This document shows positions 26,237 to 34,914 of a stretch of DNA of 64,000 nt, piece by piece. The notes beneath the pieces are model-generated. The model saw nothing but the letters and a program-made list of their open reading frames with translations. It had not been told where the DNA came from and did not search any database. The stretch spans positions 1-64,000 of the forward strand of contig NZ_LGCN01000203.1 in the NCBI RefSeq assembly GCF_001279005.1, given 5' to 3'. Within the stretch, counting starts at the first letter, position 1. Each line of letters opens with the position of its first letter. This DNA is from Streptomyces caelestis. GTDB lineage: Bacteria > Actinomycetota > Actinomycetes > Streptomycetales > Streptomycetaceae. A program made the position numbers and the translations under genes.

Positions 26237-27165
26237 TTCTCGCCTCCGAACTTGCTCAGCCGCAGGTAGACCATCGAGCAGAAGAGCAGGATGAGGAACG
26301 CGACCGTGGTCAGGGCCGACGCGTAGCCGAAGTTGTGCGCGTCCACCGAGGTGTTGGCGATGTACAGCGGCAGTGTCGTGGTCTCGCCCGCGGGTCCGCC
26401 GCCGGTCAGCGTGTAGAGCAGGTCGACGTTGTTGAACTCCCACACCGCGCGCAGCAGCGTGGACAGGATGATGGCGTCCTTCAGGTGCGGCAGCGTGATG
26501 TGCCAGAACTGCTTGATGCGGCTGGCCCCGTCGACCTCGGCGGCCTCGTAGAGGTCCTTCGAGACGGACTGGAGGTCGGCGAGGATGAGGATCGCGAAGA
26601 AGGGGACACCGCGCCACAGGTCGGCGACGACCACCGCCGGGAAGACGGTGGAGGTGTCCGACAGCCAGCTGACGCCGTAGTCGCCGATGCCCATGTCCGC
26701 GAGGTAGCGGGTGATGCCGGTCTGCGAGTTGTAGAGCAGCACCCAGATCGCGGAGGTCAGCACGCCGGAGACGGCCCACGGCGAGAAGACCATGGCGCGG
26801 CCCAGGGCGCGGCCGGCGAAGGTCTGGTTGACGATGAGGGCGAGGGCCAGGCCGAACAGCAGCTGCAGTCCGACCTCGACGAAGACCCACTTGGCGCTGA
26901 AGACGAGGGTGTCCCAGAACAGCGGGTCCTCGGTGAAGATGCGGGTGAAGTTGTCGAAGCCCGCGTAGCCGTTCCGCCAGGGCTTGGTGGGGTTGTAGTT
27001 CTGCAGGCTGTAGTAGAAGACGCTGATGACCGGGTAGGCGATGAAACCCAGCATGAGCAGGGCGGCCGGCCCGATCAGCAGGTAAGGGAGCCTGCGGGGC
27101 GTGGCGGAGGCACGGCGCCGCCGGGGTGGCCTGGGCGGTTTCGCCACGGCTGCGGCATGGGCCAT
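26233..27165 (-). CDS. Sugar ABC transporter permease, MalF type
   Basis: 310 residues from ATG 27165 with GGAGAA 8 bases upstream. Six membrane segments; EAA loop LYEAAEVDGASRIKQFWHITLPHLKDAI; LTGGGPAGETTTLPLYIANTS before the last helices. First of two overlapping permease genes of a CUT1 importer. It is separated from the upstream dehydratase by 95 bases that hold an AAGCGCTT operator-like core, so it may have its own promoter. Confidence 0.93.
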   Translation of the reverse strand: MAHAAAVAKPPRPPRRRRASATPRRLPYLLIGPAALLMLGFIAYPVISVFYYSLQNYNPTKPWRNGYAGFDNFTRIFTEDPLFWDTLVFSAKWVFVEVGLQLLFGLALALIVNQTFAGRALGRAMVFSPWAVSGVLTSAIWVLLYNSQTGITRYLADMGIGDYGVSWLSDTSTVFPAVVVADLWRGVPFFAILILADLQSVSKDLYEAAEVDGASRIKQFWHITLPHLKDAIILSTLLRAVWEFNNVDLLYTLTGGGPAGETTTLPLYIANTSVDAHNFGYASALTTVAFLILLFCSMVYLRLSKFGGEK

Positions 27166-27214
27166 GACTGTTCTCCGTTTCTCGGTACGTCGTGCTGTGT
27201 GGTGCGTGTGCGGG

Positions 27215-27226
27215 TGAAGCGCTTTC
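27215..27226. promoter_or_regulatory. LacI-type operator-like palindrome
   Basis: TGAAGCGCTTTC with a perfect AAGCGCTT core (27217-27224). A central CG flanked by symmetrical bases is the usual LacI-family operator form. It lies 51 bases upstream of the MalF-type permease. No LacI-family regulator is encoded in the window. Confidence 0.45.
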
Positions 27227-27260
27227 TTCGTAGGTGTGCGGGGTCCTGGGGTACGGCCGG

Positions 27261-28982
27261 TCAGCCGGCGTACGGGTCCTGGACCGTGCCCGGACGGGCG
27301 AGGAACTCGAAGTCGCAGCCGGTGTCGGCCTGCGTGATCTGCTCGTTGTAGAGCGCGCCGTAGCCGCGCTCGTGGCGCACGGGCGGCGGCGTCCACTGCG
27401 CCCGGCGGCGCTGGAGCTCCTCGTCGTCGACGTCGAGCCGGAGGGTGCGGTTCTCGACGTCGAGGGTGATCGAGTCGCCGGTGCGCACCAGGGCGAGCGG
27501 TCCGCCGACGTACGACTCGGGGGCGACGTGCAGGACGCACGCGCCGTAACTCGTCCCGCTCATCCGGGCGTCGGAGATCCGCACCATGTCCCGCACCCCC
27601 TGCTTGAGCAGGTGGTCGGGCAGCGGCAGCATCCCGTACTCGGGCATGCCCGGACCGCCCTTGGGGCCGGCGTTGCGCAGGACCAGCACGCTGTCGGCGG
27701 TGATGTCCAGCGCCGGGTCGTTGATGGTCCGCTGCATCTGCCGGTAGTCGTCGAAGACGACGGCGCGGCCGGTGTGCTTCAGCAGGTGCGGTTCGGCGGC
27801 GATGTGCTTGATGACGGCGCCGTCCGGGCAGAGGTTGCCGCGCAGTACGGCGACCCCGCCCTCGGCCGCGACCGGGTTGTCCCGGGGGCGGATGACGTCG
27901 TCGTCGTGCACCTGCGCGCCGGCGATCTGCTCGCGCATCGTGTCGTGGCAGACGGTGGGACGCTCCAGGTGGAGCAGGTCCGGGATCCGGGAGAGGAACC
28001 CGGGCAGCCCGCCCGCGAAGTGGAAGTCCTCCATCAGGTACGTCTGTCCGCCGGGCCGCACGTTGGCCAGCACCGGGACGGTGCGGGCGATGCGGTCGAA
28101 GTCGTCGAGGGTGAGCTTGACGCCCGCGCGTCCGGCCATGGCGATCAGGTGGATGACGGCGTTGGTGGAGCCGCCGAGTCCGAGGACGGTCGTCACCGCG
28201 TCCTCGAAGGCGTCCGCGGTGAGGATGTCGCTCAGCCTGCGGTCCTTGTGGACCAGCTCGACGATCGCCATCCCCGCCCTGGCGGCCATCCGGTCGTGCC
28301 CGGAGTCGACGGCCGGGATGCTGGACGCGCCCGGGACCGTGACGCCGAGGGCCTCGGCGGCGGCGGTCAGCGTGGACGCCGTGCCCATGGTCATGCAGTG
28401 GCCGGGCGAGCGGGCCAGGCCGCTCTCCAGCTCCTGCATCTCGCAGTCGCCGATGACGCCGGCCCGCTTGTCGTCCCAGTACTTCCACATGTCGGTGCCG
28501 GAGCCGAGGACCTCGTTGCGCCAGTGTCCGGGCAGCATGGGCCCGGCGGGCACGAACACGGCCGGCAGGTCGGCGCTGGCGGCGCCCATCAGCAGGGCGG
28601 GCGTGGACTTGTCGCAGCCGCCCATCAGCACGGCGCCGTCGACCGGGTAGGAGCGCAGCAGCTCCTCGGTCTCCATGGCGAGGAGGTTGCGGTAGAGCAT
28701 GGGGGTCGGCTTCTGGAAGGTCTCGCTGAGGGTGGAGACCGGGAACTCGAGGGGGAAGCCGCCCGCCTGCCAGACGCCCCGCTTGACGGCCTGCGCGCGG
28801 TCGCGCAGGTGGACGTGGCAGGGGTTGATGTCGGACCAGGTGTTGAGGATCGCGATGACGGGCTTGCCCAGGTGCTCCTCGGGCAGGTAGCCGAGCTGGC
28901 GGGTGCGGGCACGGTGGCTGAAGGAGCGCAGGCCGTCGGTGCCGTACCACTGGTGGCTGCGGAGCTGCTCGGGGGACTTCAT
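27261..28982 (-). CDS. IlvD/Edd-family sugar-acid dehydratase (L-arabinonate dehydratase-like)
   Basis: 573 residues. Fe-S ligand cysteines are visible in SDINPCHVHLRD, LMGGCDKSTPALLMG and PGHCMTMGTASTLTAAAEALG. The SDINPCH/HLRDRAQAVKRGVWQAGGFPLEFP region places it with aldonate (arabinonate/xylonate/galactonate) dehydratases rather than with biosynthetic IlvD. It would produce a 2-keto-3-deoxy sugar acid for the DapA-family enzyme encoded immediately upstream, whose stop overlaps this start by four bases. The exact sugar acid is inferred. Confidence 0.87.
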   Translation of the reverse strand: MKSPEQLRSHQWYGTDGLRSFSHRARTRQLGYLPEEHLGKPVIAILNTWSDINPCHVHLRDRAQAVKRGVWQAGGFPLEFPVSTLSETFQKPTPMLYRNLLAMETEELLRSYPVDGAVLMGGCDKSTPALLMGAASADLPAVFVPAGPMLPGHWRNEVLGSGTDMWKYWDDKRAGVIGDCEMQELESGLARSPGHCMTMGTASTLTAAAEALGVTVPGASSIPAVDSGHDRMAARAGMAIVELVHKDRRLSDILTADAFEDAVTTVLGLGGSTNAVIHLIAMAGRAGVKLTLDDFDRIARTVPVLANVRPGGQTYLMEDFHFAGGLPGFLSRIPDLLHLERPTVCHDTMREQIAGAQVHDDDVIRPRDNPVAAEGGVAVLRGNLCPDGAVIKHIAAEPHLLKHTGRAVVFDDYRQMQRTINDPALDITADSVLVLRNAGPKGGPGMPEYGMLPLPDHLLKQGVRDMVRISDARMSGTSYGACVLHVAPESYVGGPLALVRTGDSITLDVENRTLRLDVDDEELQRRRAQWTPPPVRHERGYGALYNEQITQADTGCDFEFLARPGTVQDPYAG

Positions 28983-29887
28983 ATCGCCCACCCCGCGGCG
29001 ATGGCGGCGACCTCGGCGCGCTCGCTCTCGGGCAGCGGTCTGCTCGGCGGGCGGACCTCGCGGCGGCACAGGCCGAGGGAGGCGAGGGCCTCCTTGACGA
29101 CGGTGACGTTGTTGGCGGAGCCGTTGGCGGCGCGCAGTTCCTCGAAGCGGCGGATCTGCTCCCACACCTTCATGGCGGTCGGGTAGTCGCCGGAGCGCAG
29201 CGCCTCGATCATGTTCAGCGAGACGGACGGGGCGACGTTGACCAGACCGGACGTGAAACCGGTGGCGCCGGCCGAGAAGTAGGAGGGGGCGTACGGCTCG
29301 GCGAGCCCCGCGACCCACACGAACCGTTCGAGTCCCGCGTCCCGGGCGAAGGCGGCGAACTTCGCCGCGTCCGGCACGGCGTACTTCACGCCGATCACGT
29401 TGGGGCAGGCGTCGGCGAGTTCGGCGAGCCGGGCGCCGGTGAGCTGCGCGTTGCGGATGTAGGGGACGACGCCCAGTTCGGGCACGGCCTCGGCGATCGC
29501 GCGGTGGTAGTCGACCCAGCCGCTCTGGGAGACGTAGGGGTGGACGGGCTGGTGCACCATCACCATCTGCGCGCCGAGTTCACGGGCGTGCCGTGCGGAG
29601 GCGACGGCGGTGGGCACGTCGTGGCCCACGCCGACCAGGATCGCCGAGCGGTCGCCGGCCTCCTCGACGGTCAGCTCGGTGACCAGCCGGCGCTCGTCGG
29701 GGGTCAGGGCGTAGAACTCGCCGGTGTTGCCGTTGGGGGTGAGGGTCGTGATGCCACCGTCGAGGAGACGACGCAGCAGGGCCCGGTAGGTGCCTGGGTC
29801 GACGGAGCCGTCCTCGGCGAACGGGGTCACCGGGATCGCCACCACGTCGGCCAGGGCCGCCCGCTGGGTCTCGAACGTCGTTGTCAT
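28979..29887 (-). CDS. DapA-family 2-keto-3-deoxy-aldonate dehydratase or aldolase
   Basis: 302 residues, class I DapA fold. Schiff-base Lys ~168 in CPNVIGVKYAVPD and Tyr ~143 in VVPYIRNAQ; the phosphate-loop equivalent is NGNTGEFYALT, unlike the GTTGE of true DapA. Paired by ATGA overlaps with the IlvD/Edd dehydratase and the GntR gene. In the oxidative arabinose-type pathway such an enzyme dehydrates 2-keto-3-deoxy-arabinonate to alpha-ketoglutarate semialdehyde, the substrate of the dehydrogenase at 7114. An aldolase activity cannot be excluded. Confidence 0.84.
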   Translation of the reverse strand: MTTTFETQRAALADVVAIPVTPFAEDGSVDPGTYRALLRRLLDGGITTLTPNGNTGEFYALTPDERRLVTELTVEEAGDRSAILVGVGHDVPTAVASARHARELGAQMVMVHQPVHPYVSQSGWVDYHRAIAEAVPELGVVPYIRNAQLTGARLAELADACPNVIGVKYAVPDAAKFAAFARDAGLERFVWVAGLAEPYAPSYFSAGATGFTSGLVNVAPSVSLNMIEALRSGDYPTAMKVWEQIRRFEELRAANGSANNVTVVKEALASLGLCRREVRPPSRPLPESERAEVAAIAAGWAI

Positions 29888-30570
29888 GCCTGACCGTCCT
29901 CTTTCTGGGCTTCCGGGGCCGTCTCGAAGTCCGCTTCGACTTCGGGGAAGGCCCGTCGCACGAACGACGCGATGTGCGAGTACAGGGCGCGGGCCGCGCC
30001 GTCCGCGTCCCCGTCGAGCGCGAGCCGCAGGATCTCGCGGTGCTCGCTCGCCTCCCGTTCCCAGGAGGGGTCGGCGGCCCAGGCGACGGCCGAGACGAGG
30101 GCGGCCTGGTCGCGGACCTCGTCGAGCATCCGGCCGAGCAGCGGGTTGCCGCAGGGCACGTAGAGGGCGCGGTGGAACTCGCGGTTGGCCAGGGACCGTT
30201 CGGCGGTGTCGTCGGCCTGGTCGGCCCGGGTCAGCGCGTCACGCGCGGCGTCCAGGGAAGCGCCGCGGCGCACGGCGCGCTTGAGCGCCTCGGGTTCCAG
30301 GAGCAGCCGCACGTCGTAGACCGCCCGTGCCATGTCCGCGTCGACCATGCGCACCGTGACGCCCTTGTACTGGCTCATCACGACCAGACCGGTGCCGGCC
30401 AGGGTCTTGAGCGCCTCGCGCACCGGGGTCTTGGACACCCCGAACTGCGCGGCGAGGTCGGTCTCGACCAGGGCCTGGCCCGGCGTGAACCGACCAGTGA
30501 GTATGCGGCGTTTGATCTCCTCCAGCACGTACTGCGTGCGGGAGGGGATCGGCGTGGGCACAGAGGTCAT
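29884..30570 (-). CDS. GntR-family regulator, FCD (FadR) subfamily
   Basis: 228 residues from ATG 30570. Winged-helix domain: YVLEEIKRRILTGRFTPGQALVETDLAAQFGVSKTPVREALKTLAG. FCD effector domain has the metal-ligand pattern DVRLLLEPEALKRAV, NREFHRALYVPCGN and SEHREILRLALDGD. It is the first gene of the operon that runs through the dehydratases and transporter and probably autoregulates it; sugar-acid intermediates are common ligands of FCD regulators. Confidence 0.92.
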   Translation of the reverse strand: MTSVPTPIPSRTQYVLEEIKRRILTGRFTPGQALVETDLAAQFGVSKTPVREALKTLAGTGLVVMSQYKGVTVRMVDADMARAVYDVRLLLEPEALKRAVRRGASLDAARDALTRADQADDTAERSLANREFHRALYVPCGNPLLGRMLDEVRDQAALVSAVAWAADPSWEREASEHREILRLALDGDADGAARALYSHIASFVRRAFPEVEADFETAPEAQKEDGQA

Positions 30571-30580
30571 GCGCGCCTCT

Positions 30581-30649
30581 CGGATCTCGCGTCGGATCTC
30601 GTGTATCGGATCTCGCGTATCGCGTCTCATATATGACGTACGAAGTACG
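30581..30649. promoter_or_regulatory. Tandem repeats and palindromes upstream of the GntR operon
   Basis: CGGATCTCGCGT (30581), CGGATCTCGTGTAT (30593), CGGATCTCGCGTAT (30607) and CGCGTCTCATATAT (30621) form a nearly perfect tandem array with 12-14 base units. It is followed by the perfect palindrome TCATATATGA (30627-30636) and by CGTAC-GAA-GTACG (30637-30649). These occupy the promoter position of the GntR-led operon and are candidate GntR/FCD operators. Confidence 0.6.
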
Positions 30650-30715
30650 ACGCGATGACCGTAGGAGCGGCCCAGAGTTTCGTCAATGCTTCCGACAAAG
30701 GAACTTTCCGTTGCC

Positions 30716-31500
30716 TCACACGGCGTAGGTGCGCCCCTCCCGGACGGCGGCGGCGGGTCCGCCGAAGGCGGCGGCGGCCCGGGCGGTCGCCGCCTCGGGG
30801 GTCGGCGTGGGGCCTACATGGGTGACGGGGAGTTCGCGCGTGCCCGCCCGCCGGGCGGTGTCACCGGCGTTCTGGGGTGCCAGGTGGACCCGTTCGCTTT
30901 CGCGATGCCCGGTGATGTCCGCCTCGCAGCGGAACAGGTCGGCGCCGCGGGCGGGTCCGGTGAGGGCGGCGCACGGTCCGCCGTCCCCGGAGCAGGCGAG
31001 GACGCGCCCCGCGCACGCGGCGCGCAGCCCGTGGGCCTCGACGTCGGGGAGGGCCGCGGTGGAGGTGAGGGTGAGGCCGCCGTGGTGGACGACCTGCCCG
31101 TCGGCAGCGGCCGGAAGTCGAGGACATCGCCGGGGAAGCCGGTGTCGGGGCGCCCGGGGAACCGGGCGGCCTCTGGGCGCGGCCGGCCGGCGCGTGGACC
31201 GGGATCGGCGCGGGCGGGGTGGGCCCGCCGTACGCGAGGCCGTACACGGCGGCGAGCGGATCCGCGAGGGGGGCGCCGCCCGGTCGAGCGGAGCCGGGAC
31301 CGGGGGAGGCCGGCGTGCGGGGGGGGGATCCGTACGGCGCTCAGCCGGGCCGGGCCCGTGTGCCGCTGCAACTCGGCGAACGTCCCGAACCCGGCGTCGA
31401 CCCACACCCCGGCGCCCCCGGCGCGCAGGAGGTGACCGGAGCCGGGGCGGTCGGGGCCGGGGCGCGGGGAGGCGGCGCCGAGGACGGTGAGGGTGGGATC
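30716..31500 (-). pseudogene. Frameshifted metallo-beta-lactamase-fold hydrolase
   Basis: Conserved pieces of one MBL-fold protein are spread over three frames of the minus strand, in order: TLTVLGAASPRPGPDRPG and WVDAGFGTFAELQRHTG in one frame, YGLAYGGPTPPAPIPVHAPAG in a second, FPGRPDTGFPGDVLDFRPL back in the first, and VVHHGGLTLTS, LFRCEADITGHRE and GTRELPVTHVGPTPTPE in the third, ending YAV at 30716. The zinc-binding H-x-H-x-D-H motif, expected just after ARLSAV, is missing and replaced by RIPPPHAG. A nine-G run at 31319-31327 may be one frameshift site. Not functional as read. Confidence 0.85.
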
Positions 31501-31551
31501 GGGCGTCGTGCGGGGAGGCCAGGGGGCGCTCCCCGGGGCGCGCGCCCGCTT

Positions 31552-32142
31552 TCACACGGGCCGCGTCCAGCCCGGGTCCCGGCCGCTGAGGCCGATCGTC
31601 CGGTCCAGGAGCGGGGCGTCCGGCGGGACGGGGACGACCGGTCCGAAGACGCCGCTGCGGCCGGGGTCCTCGGCGGCGGCCAGGAGGAAGGCGTGCGCGG
31701 CCTCCAGCGCGGCCGGGTCGGGCGCGTACGGCCGGCCCGTCGCGCGGGCCAGGTCCCAGCCGTGGACCACGAGTTCGTCGGTGGCGACGGCCCCGGTGAC
31801 CTCGCCCGGCATGTCGAAGCCCCCGGCGCGGGTCGTGCCGGTCCAGGCCGCCGGATCCCGCCAGGCCTCGGCGAGCTCGTCGAGCGCCTCGGGCAGTTCC
31901 TCGCGCCAGCCGGGGCCGATGTCCGGCAGGGCGTCCTGGGGATCGGTGTCCGTGGTGGCGCCGAGGTCCTTGCGGCCGGCGTCGCGGAAGGCCCGGGCCA
32001 GTCCGAGAAGGTGGCCCAGGACGTTGCGTACCGCGTACCGCGGGCAGGGCGTCCCGTCCGCCAGTTGCGCGTCGGTGACGGCCTCGGCGAGGCGCGCCAC
32101 GATCCGGGTCTGCGGTCCGAGGTCGAGCGTGGTGTCGGTCAT
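31552..32142 (-). CDS. TIGR03086-family metal-binding (DinB/maleylpyruvate isomerase-like) protein
   Basis: 196 residues from ATG 32142. Four-helix DinB-like fold with PCPRYAVRNVLGHLLGLARAF (N-terminal His) and TDELVVHGWDLARATGRPY (His-x-W-D) as the metal-site region. TIGR03086 and related actinobacterial proteins are relatives of mycothiol-dependent maleylpyruvate isomerase, though most have no assigned reaction. Monocistronic; the MFS gene is divergent. Confidence 0.82.
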   Translation of the reverse strand: MTDTTLDLGPQTRIVARLAEAVTDAQLADGTPCPRYAVRNVLGHLLGLARAFRDAGRKDLGATTDTDPQDALPDIGPGWREELPEALDELAEAWRDPAAWTGTTRAGGFDMPGEVTGAVATDELVVHGWDLARATGRPYAPDPAALEAAHAFLLAAAEDPGRSGVFGPVVPVPPDAPLLDRTIGLSGRDPGWTRPV

Positions 32143-32272
32143 CGGGTGCTCCTCCTGACGGTGCTCCTGGGAGGTGGACCGACCGGCGTCGCGGAACTCA
32201 TCGCTGGCGGCCCCGCTTCTAAGGCACCTGCCCGATCCCCGCTCGGGGGCCTTAGACCCATGATGAGCAGGC

Positions 32273-33472
32273 ATGACGACGACTTGGACGGCGGCCCGCG
32301 TGGTGCGGGACAGGAACGCCGGTCTCTCTCTCACCGCGGTGGTGATCTCCGGTTTCGGCACCTCCGCCCTGTGGCTGGCCTCCGGGGTGTGGGTCAAGGA
32401 CCTCACCGGCTCGGACGGGCTCGCGGCCCTGTGCGTGCTGGCGATGTGGGCGCCCACCCTGGCCGGCCCGCTGCTGGGCGCGCTCGCCGACCGGTTCCGC
32501 CGCAGGCCGCTGCTGATCGCCGCGAGCCTGCTCATGGCGGGGCTCCTGCTCACCCTGTGCACCGTGGACTCACCGCGCGGGCTGTGGCTGCTGTACGCGG
32601 TGCTGTTCGTGTACGGCGCCACGGGCGTCGTCCACGACGCGGCCGAGTCGGCGCTGATCGCCACCGCCGTGGACCGCTCCCTGCTCGGCGACTTCAACGG
32701 CCTGCGGATGACCGCCGGCGAGGCCATGAAGCTGCTGGCCCCGCTGGCGGGAGCGGGCCTCTACGCGGCGTACGGCGGGGCGGCCGTCGCCGTCCTGGAC
32801 TCGGTCACCTTCCTGCTGGCCACCGTCGTGTACGCGTTCCTGCGTGTACGGGAGGACCGGCCGGCGCCGCCGACGGGCAGCCGTCGGGAGCGGACGGCCG
32901 AGGGCGCGCGCCACCTGTGGTCGCATCCGGTGCTGCGCCCGCTCGTGTCGGCGGGCGGCGCCACGATGCTGTGCGCGGGGGTGAGCGGGGCGCTGGTCTA
33001 CGCCGTGGTCGAGGACCTCGGCCACTCCCCCGCGTACGCCGGTGTGCTGTACGCCGTCCAGGGCGCGGGGTCGGTGGCGGTCGGTCTGCTCTCCGGTCCG
33101 GCCCTGCGCCGCCTCGGCGAACGGCGCTTCGCGGCGTACGGCATCGCCGTGCTGGCCGTCGCGGTGGCGCTGCGCGCGGTGCCGGACGACCCGACGGCGT
33201 GGGCGTGCAGCGCGGCGATCGGCGCGGGCCTGCCCGCCGTGCTGATCGCCACGCTGACCGCCGTGCAGCGCGAGACGCCGGGACCTCTGCTGGGCCGGGT
33301 CACCGCCACCGCCAACACACTGGTGTTCAGCCCGAACGTCCTCGGTCTGGCGGCGGGCGCGGCCCTGGTCGAACTCGTCGACCACCGGCTGCTGCTGGCC
33401 GTGCTCGGGGCCGCCCTGGCGGTGACGGCGGCGACCCTGCTCGGCCACCGCGCGAACACCGCCCCGGCATGA
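32273..33472 (+). CDS. MFS transporter (drug-efflux type)
   Basis: 399 residues with about 12 hydrophobic segments. The loop 2-3 signature GALADRFRRRPLLIAASLLMAG and MTAGEAMKLLAPLAGAGLY are as in the MFS_3/enterobactin-exporter-like group. Substrate unknown. Divergent from the TIGR03086 gene with a 130-bp intergenic region. Confidence 0.88.
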   Translation: MTTTWTAARVVRDRNAGLSLTAVVISGFGTSALWLASGVWVKDLTGSDGLAALCVLAMWAPTLAGPLLGALADRFRRRPLLIAASLLMAGLLLTLCTVDSPRGLWLLYAVLFVYGATGVVHDAAESALIATAVDRSLLGDFNGLRMTAGEAMKLLAPLAGAGLYAAYGGAAVAVLDSVTFLLATVVYAFLRVREDRPAPPTGSRRERTAEGARHLWSHPVLRPLVSAGGATMLCAGVSGALVYAVVEDLGHSPAYAGVLYAVQGAGSVAVGLLSGPALRRLGERRFAAYGIAVLAVAVALRAVPDDPTAWACSAAIGAGLPAVLIATLTAVQRETPGPLLGRVTATANTLVFSPNVLGLAAGAALVELVDHRLLLAVLGAALAVTAATLLGHRANTAPA

Positions 33473-33579
33473 CCCGGCCGACCGGCAGCCGCGGGCCCCG
33501 CCCCCTGACCGCCACGACCTCGCACCGCCACGTCCCTGCGGGCGACCGTGCCGCCGTAGCTGCGGGCCGTCGTGCCTCC

Positions 33580-33716
33580 CCCAGTGCCTCAAGAGCCTGG
33601 GAGGCGCCCCAGGACGCTGGGGTCCCCCCGCTCGGAGGCACCCCGTCGACGCCGGGCTGCGCGAACGCCCTCCGACCCACACCGGCACCGGCACCGGCAC
33701 CGGCACCGGCACCGGC
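33580..33716. repeat. Intergenic inverted repeats and (ACCGGC)6 tract
   Basis: The 278-bp gap after the MFS gene contains CCCCAG-GACG-CTGGGG, overlapping an alternative CCTGGG...CCCAGG pairing, in a Gly-codon-poor stretch, then six exact copies of ACCGGC (33681-33716). The hexamer is a short tandem repeat close to the 3' end of the convergent gene at 33751. No gene recognised. Confidence 0.7.
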
Positions 33717-33750
33717 CGAAGTCGTACCCCGGCCCTACGCCCTCGGCGGC

Positions 33751-34914
33751 TCAGAGCCCGGCCAGCGCCGACCGCACCGCCTCCAGGTCCCCGTCCGACG
33801 CCAGCCCCGCGTGGTACAGGCGCAGCTCCGTCGCGCCCAGGCGGCGGGCTTCGGCGGCGTCCGCCGCGAGGGTGCCGGGGCTGCCGCCCATGCCGGAGAC
33901 GATCGTGAGGTTGGCGGCGAGGACGGTGTCCGCGCGGGCCTCCCGGGCGAACGGGGCCAGCAGGCCGGCGCCTCCGGTGCAGGGCACGACCACTCCGTCG
34001 GCGACGGAGAGGATGTGGGCCGGGTCGACGCCGGCGTTGGCGCCGCAGTGGTACGAGACCGGGTCCGCGTGCAGGAGGACCTGGAAGTCCTCGGGAGCGG
34101 CCCGCCGTACGGCGGCGACCGCGGCCTCCTGGAGCGTGCGGGCCGTTTCGTCGCGCCAGGCGCGCGCGGTGTTCGCCGTCTCCTCGCCGAGGAGCTTCTC
34201 GACGCCCGCCCAGCCCCCGTCGGAGGGCGCCCCCCGCCACACCGGTTCCAGCGCGGCGCGTACGGCGGCGGCGAGCGCGTCGGCGTCCAGGCCCCGGGCC
34301 CCGTAGCCCTCGCGGCAGGACGGGCAGAAGCACAGGGACATCAGGTACTGCCCGGCGTCCCCGAGGCCGACCCCGGCGGTCTTGTCGTGGGCGTGCAGGT
34401 GGGCCAGCCCGTACCAGCCGAGGGACTCCAGCTCGGTGCCGCGCGCCCCGGGCCGTACCGCCGCCTCGGCGGCGAGGTCGGTCAGGTACGCGCGTGTGGC
34501 GGGCTGGGCGACGCACGGCGCCCAGGGGTAGCGGTCGCCGTAGGCGTTGACCACCGAGGTGTCCGGATGCTCCGCGCCCAGGCGGGAGTTGTGCGCGAGC
34601 ACCACCCAGGTGTGCACCTCCAGACCCGCGTCCACGAGCGCGGCGGCGGCCTCGCCGAAGGCGTCGCCGGGCGCCCAGTCCCCGGCCGGGTACGGGCGCG
34701 GGGTACGGTCCGTCCAGTGCTCCCCCGCCGGGTAGAGCACGGCCGCGTGCTCGGCGGTGACGACGCGGTGGCGCGGGTGGCGCGGGGTCAGCGCGCGGGT
34801 GGAGTGGTAGGCGGAGGCGAGCGTCACCTGCGCCGTGCCGAGCGCGGCGATCCGCGCGGGCGCCTCCGGGTCCCCGTTGACGTCCCAGGGGTAGACGAAT
34901 GCCGACGCCTTCAC
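33751..34914 (-). CDS. Unrecognised protein, possible TIM-barrel carbohydrate enzyme, co-operonic with kdgD
   Basis: 387 residues from GTG 34914, whose first bases overlap the kdgD stop (GTGA). I do not recognise a named family. The alternation FVYPWDV, VTLASAYHSTRAL, LEVHTWVVLAHNS, NAYGDRYPWAPCVAQPATRAYL, SLGWYGLAHLHAH and LCFCPSCREGYG resembles putative glycoside-hydrolase TIM barrels that carry a C-x-C-x2-C group. No signal peptide. Coupling to kdgD and position opposite udh suggest a role in galacturonate use, either on a uronide or in the missing lactone/galactarate steps. Confidence 0.7.
   Translation of the reverse strand: MKASAFVYPWDVNGDPEAPARIAALGTAQVTLASAYHSTRALTPRHPRHRVVTAEHAAVLYPAGEHWTDRTPRPYPAGDWAPGDAFGEAAAALVDAGLEVHTWVVLAHNSRLGAEHPDTSVVNAYGDRYPWAPCVAQPATRAYLTDLAAEAAVRPGARGTELESLGWYGLAHLHAHDKTAGVGLGDAGQYLMSLCFCPSCREGYGARGLDADALAAAVRAALEPVWRGAPSDGGWAGVEKLLGEETANTARAWRDETARTLQEAAVAAVRRAAPEDFQVLLHADPVSYHCGANAGVDPAHILSVADGVVVPCTGGAGLLAPFAREARADTVLAANLTIVSGMGGSPGTLAADAAEARRLGATELRLYHAGLASDGDLEAVRSALAGL

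Noticed and set aside
28979..29887. A second lysine-pathway dapA
   Set aside because: Its NGNTGEF loop and operon with a sugar-acid dehydratase and GntR regulator point to catabolism; the GTTGE-type enzyme is at 50763.
33681..33716. Possible CRISPR-like array
   Set aside because: The ACCGGC units are contiguous with no spacers; it is a simple tandem repeat.
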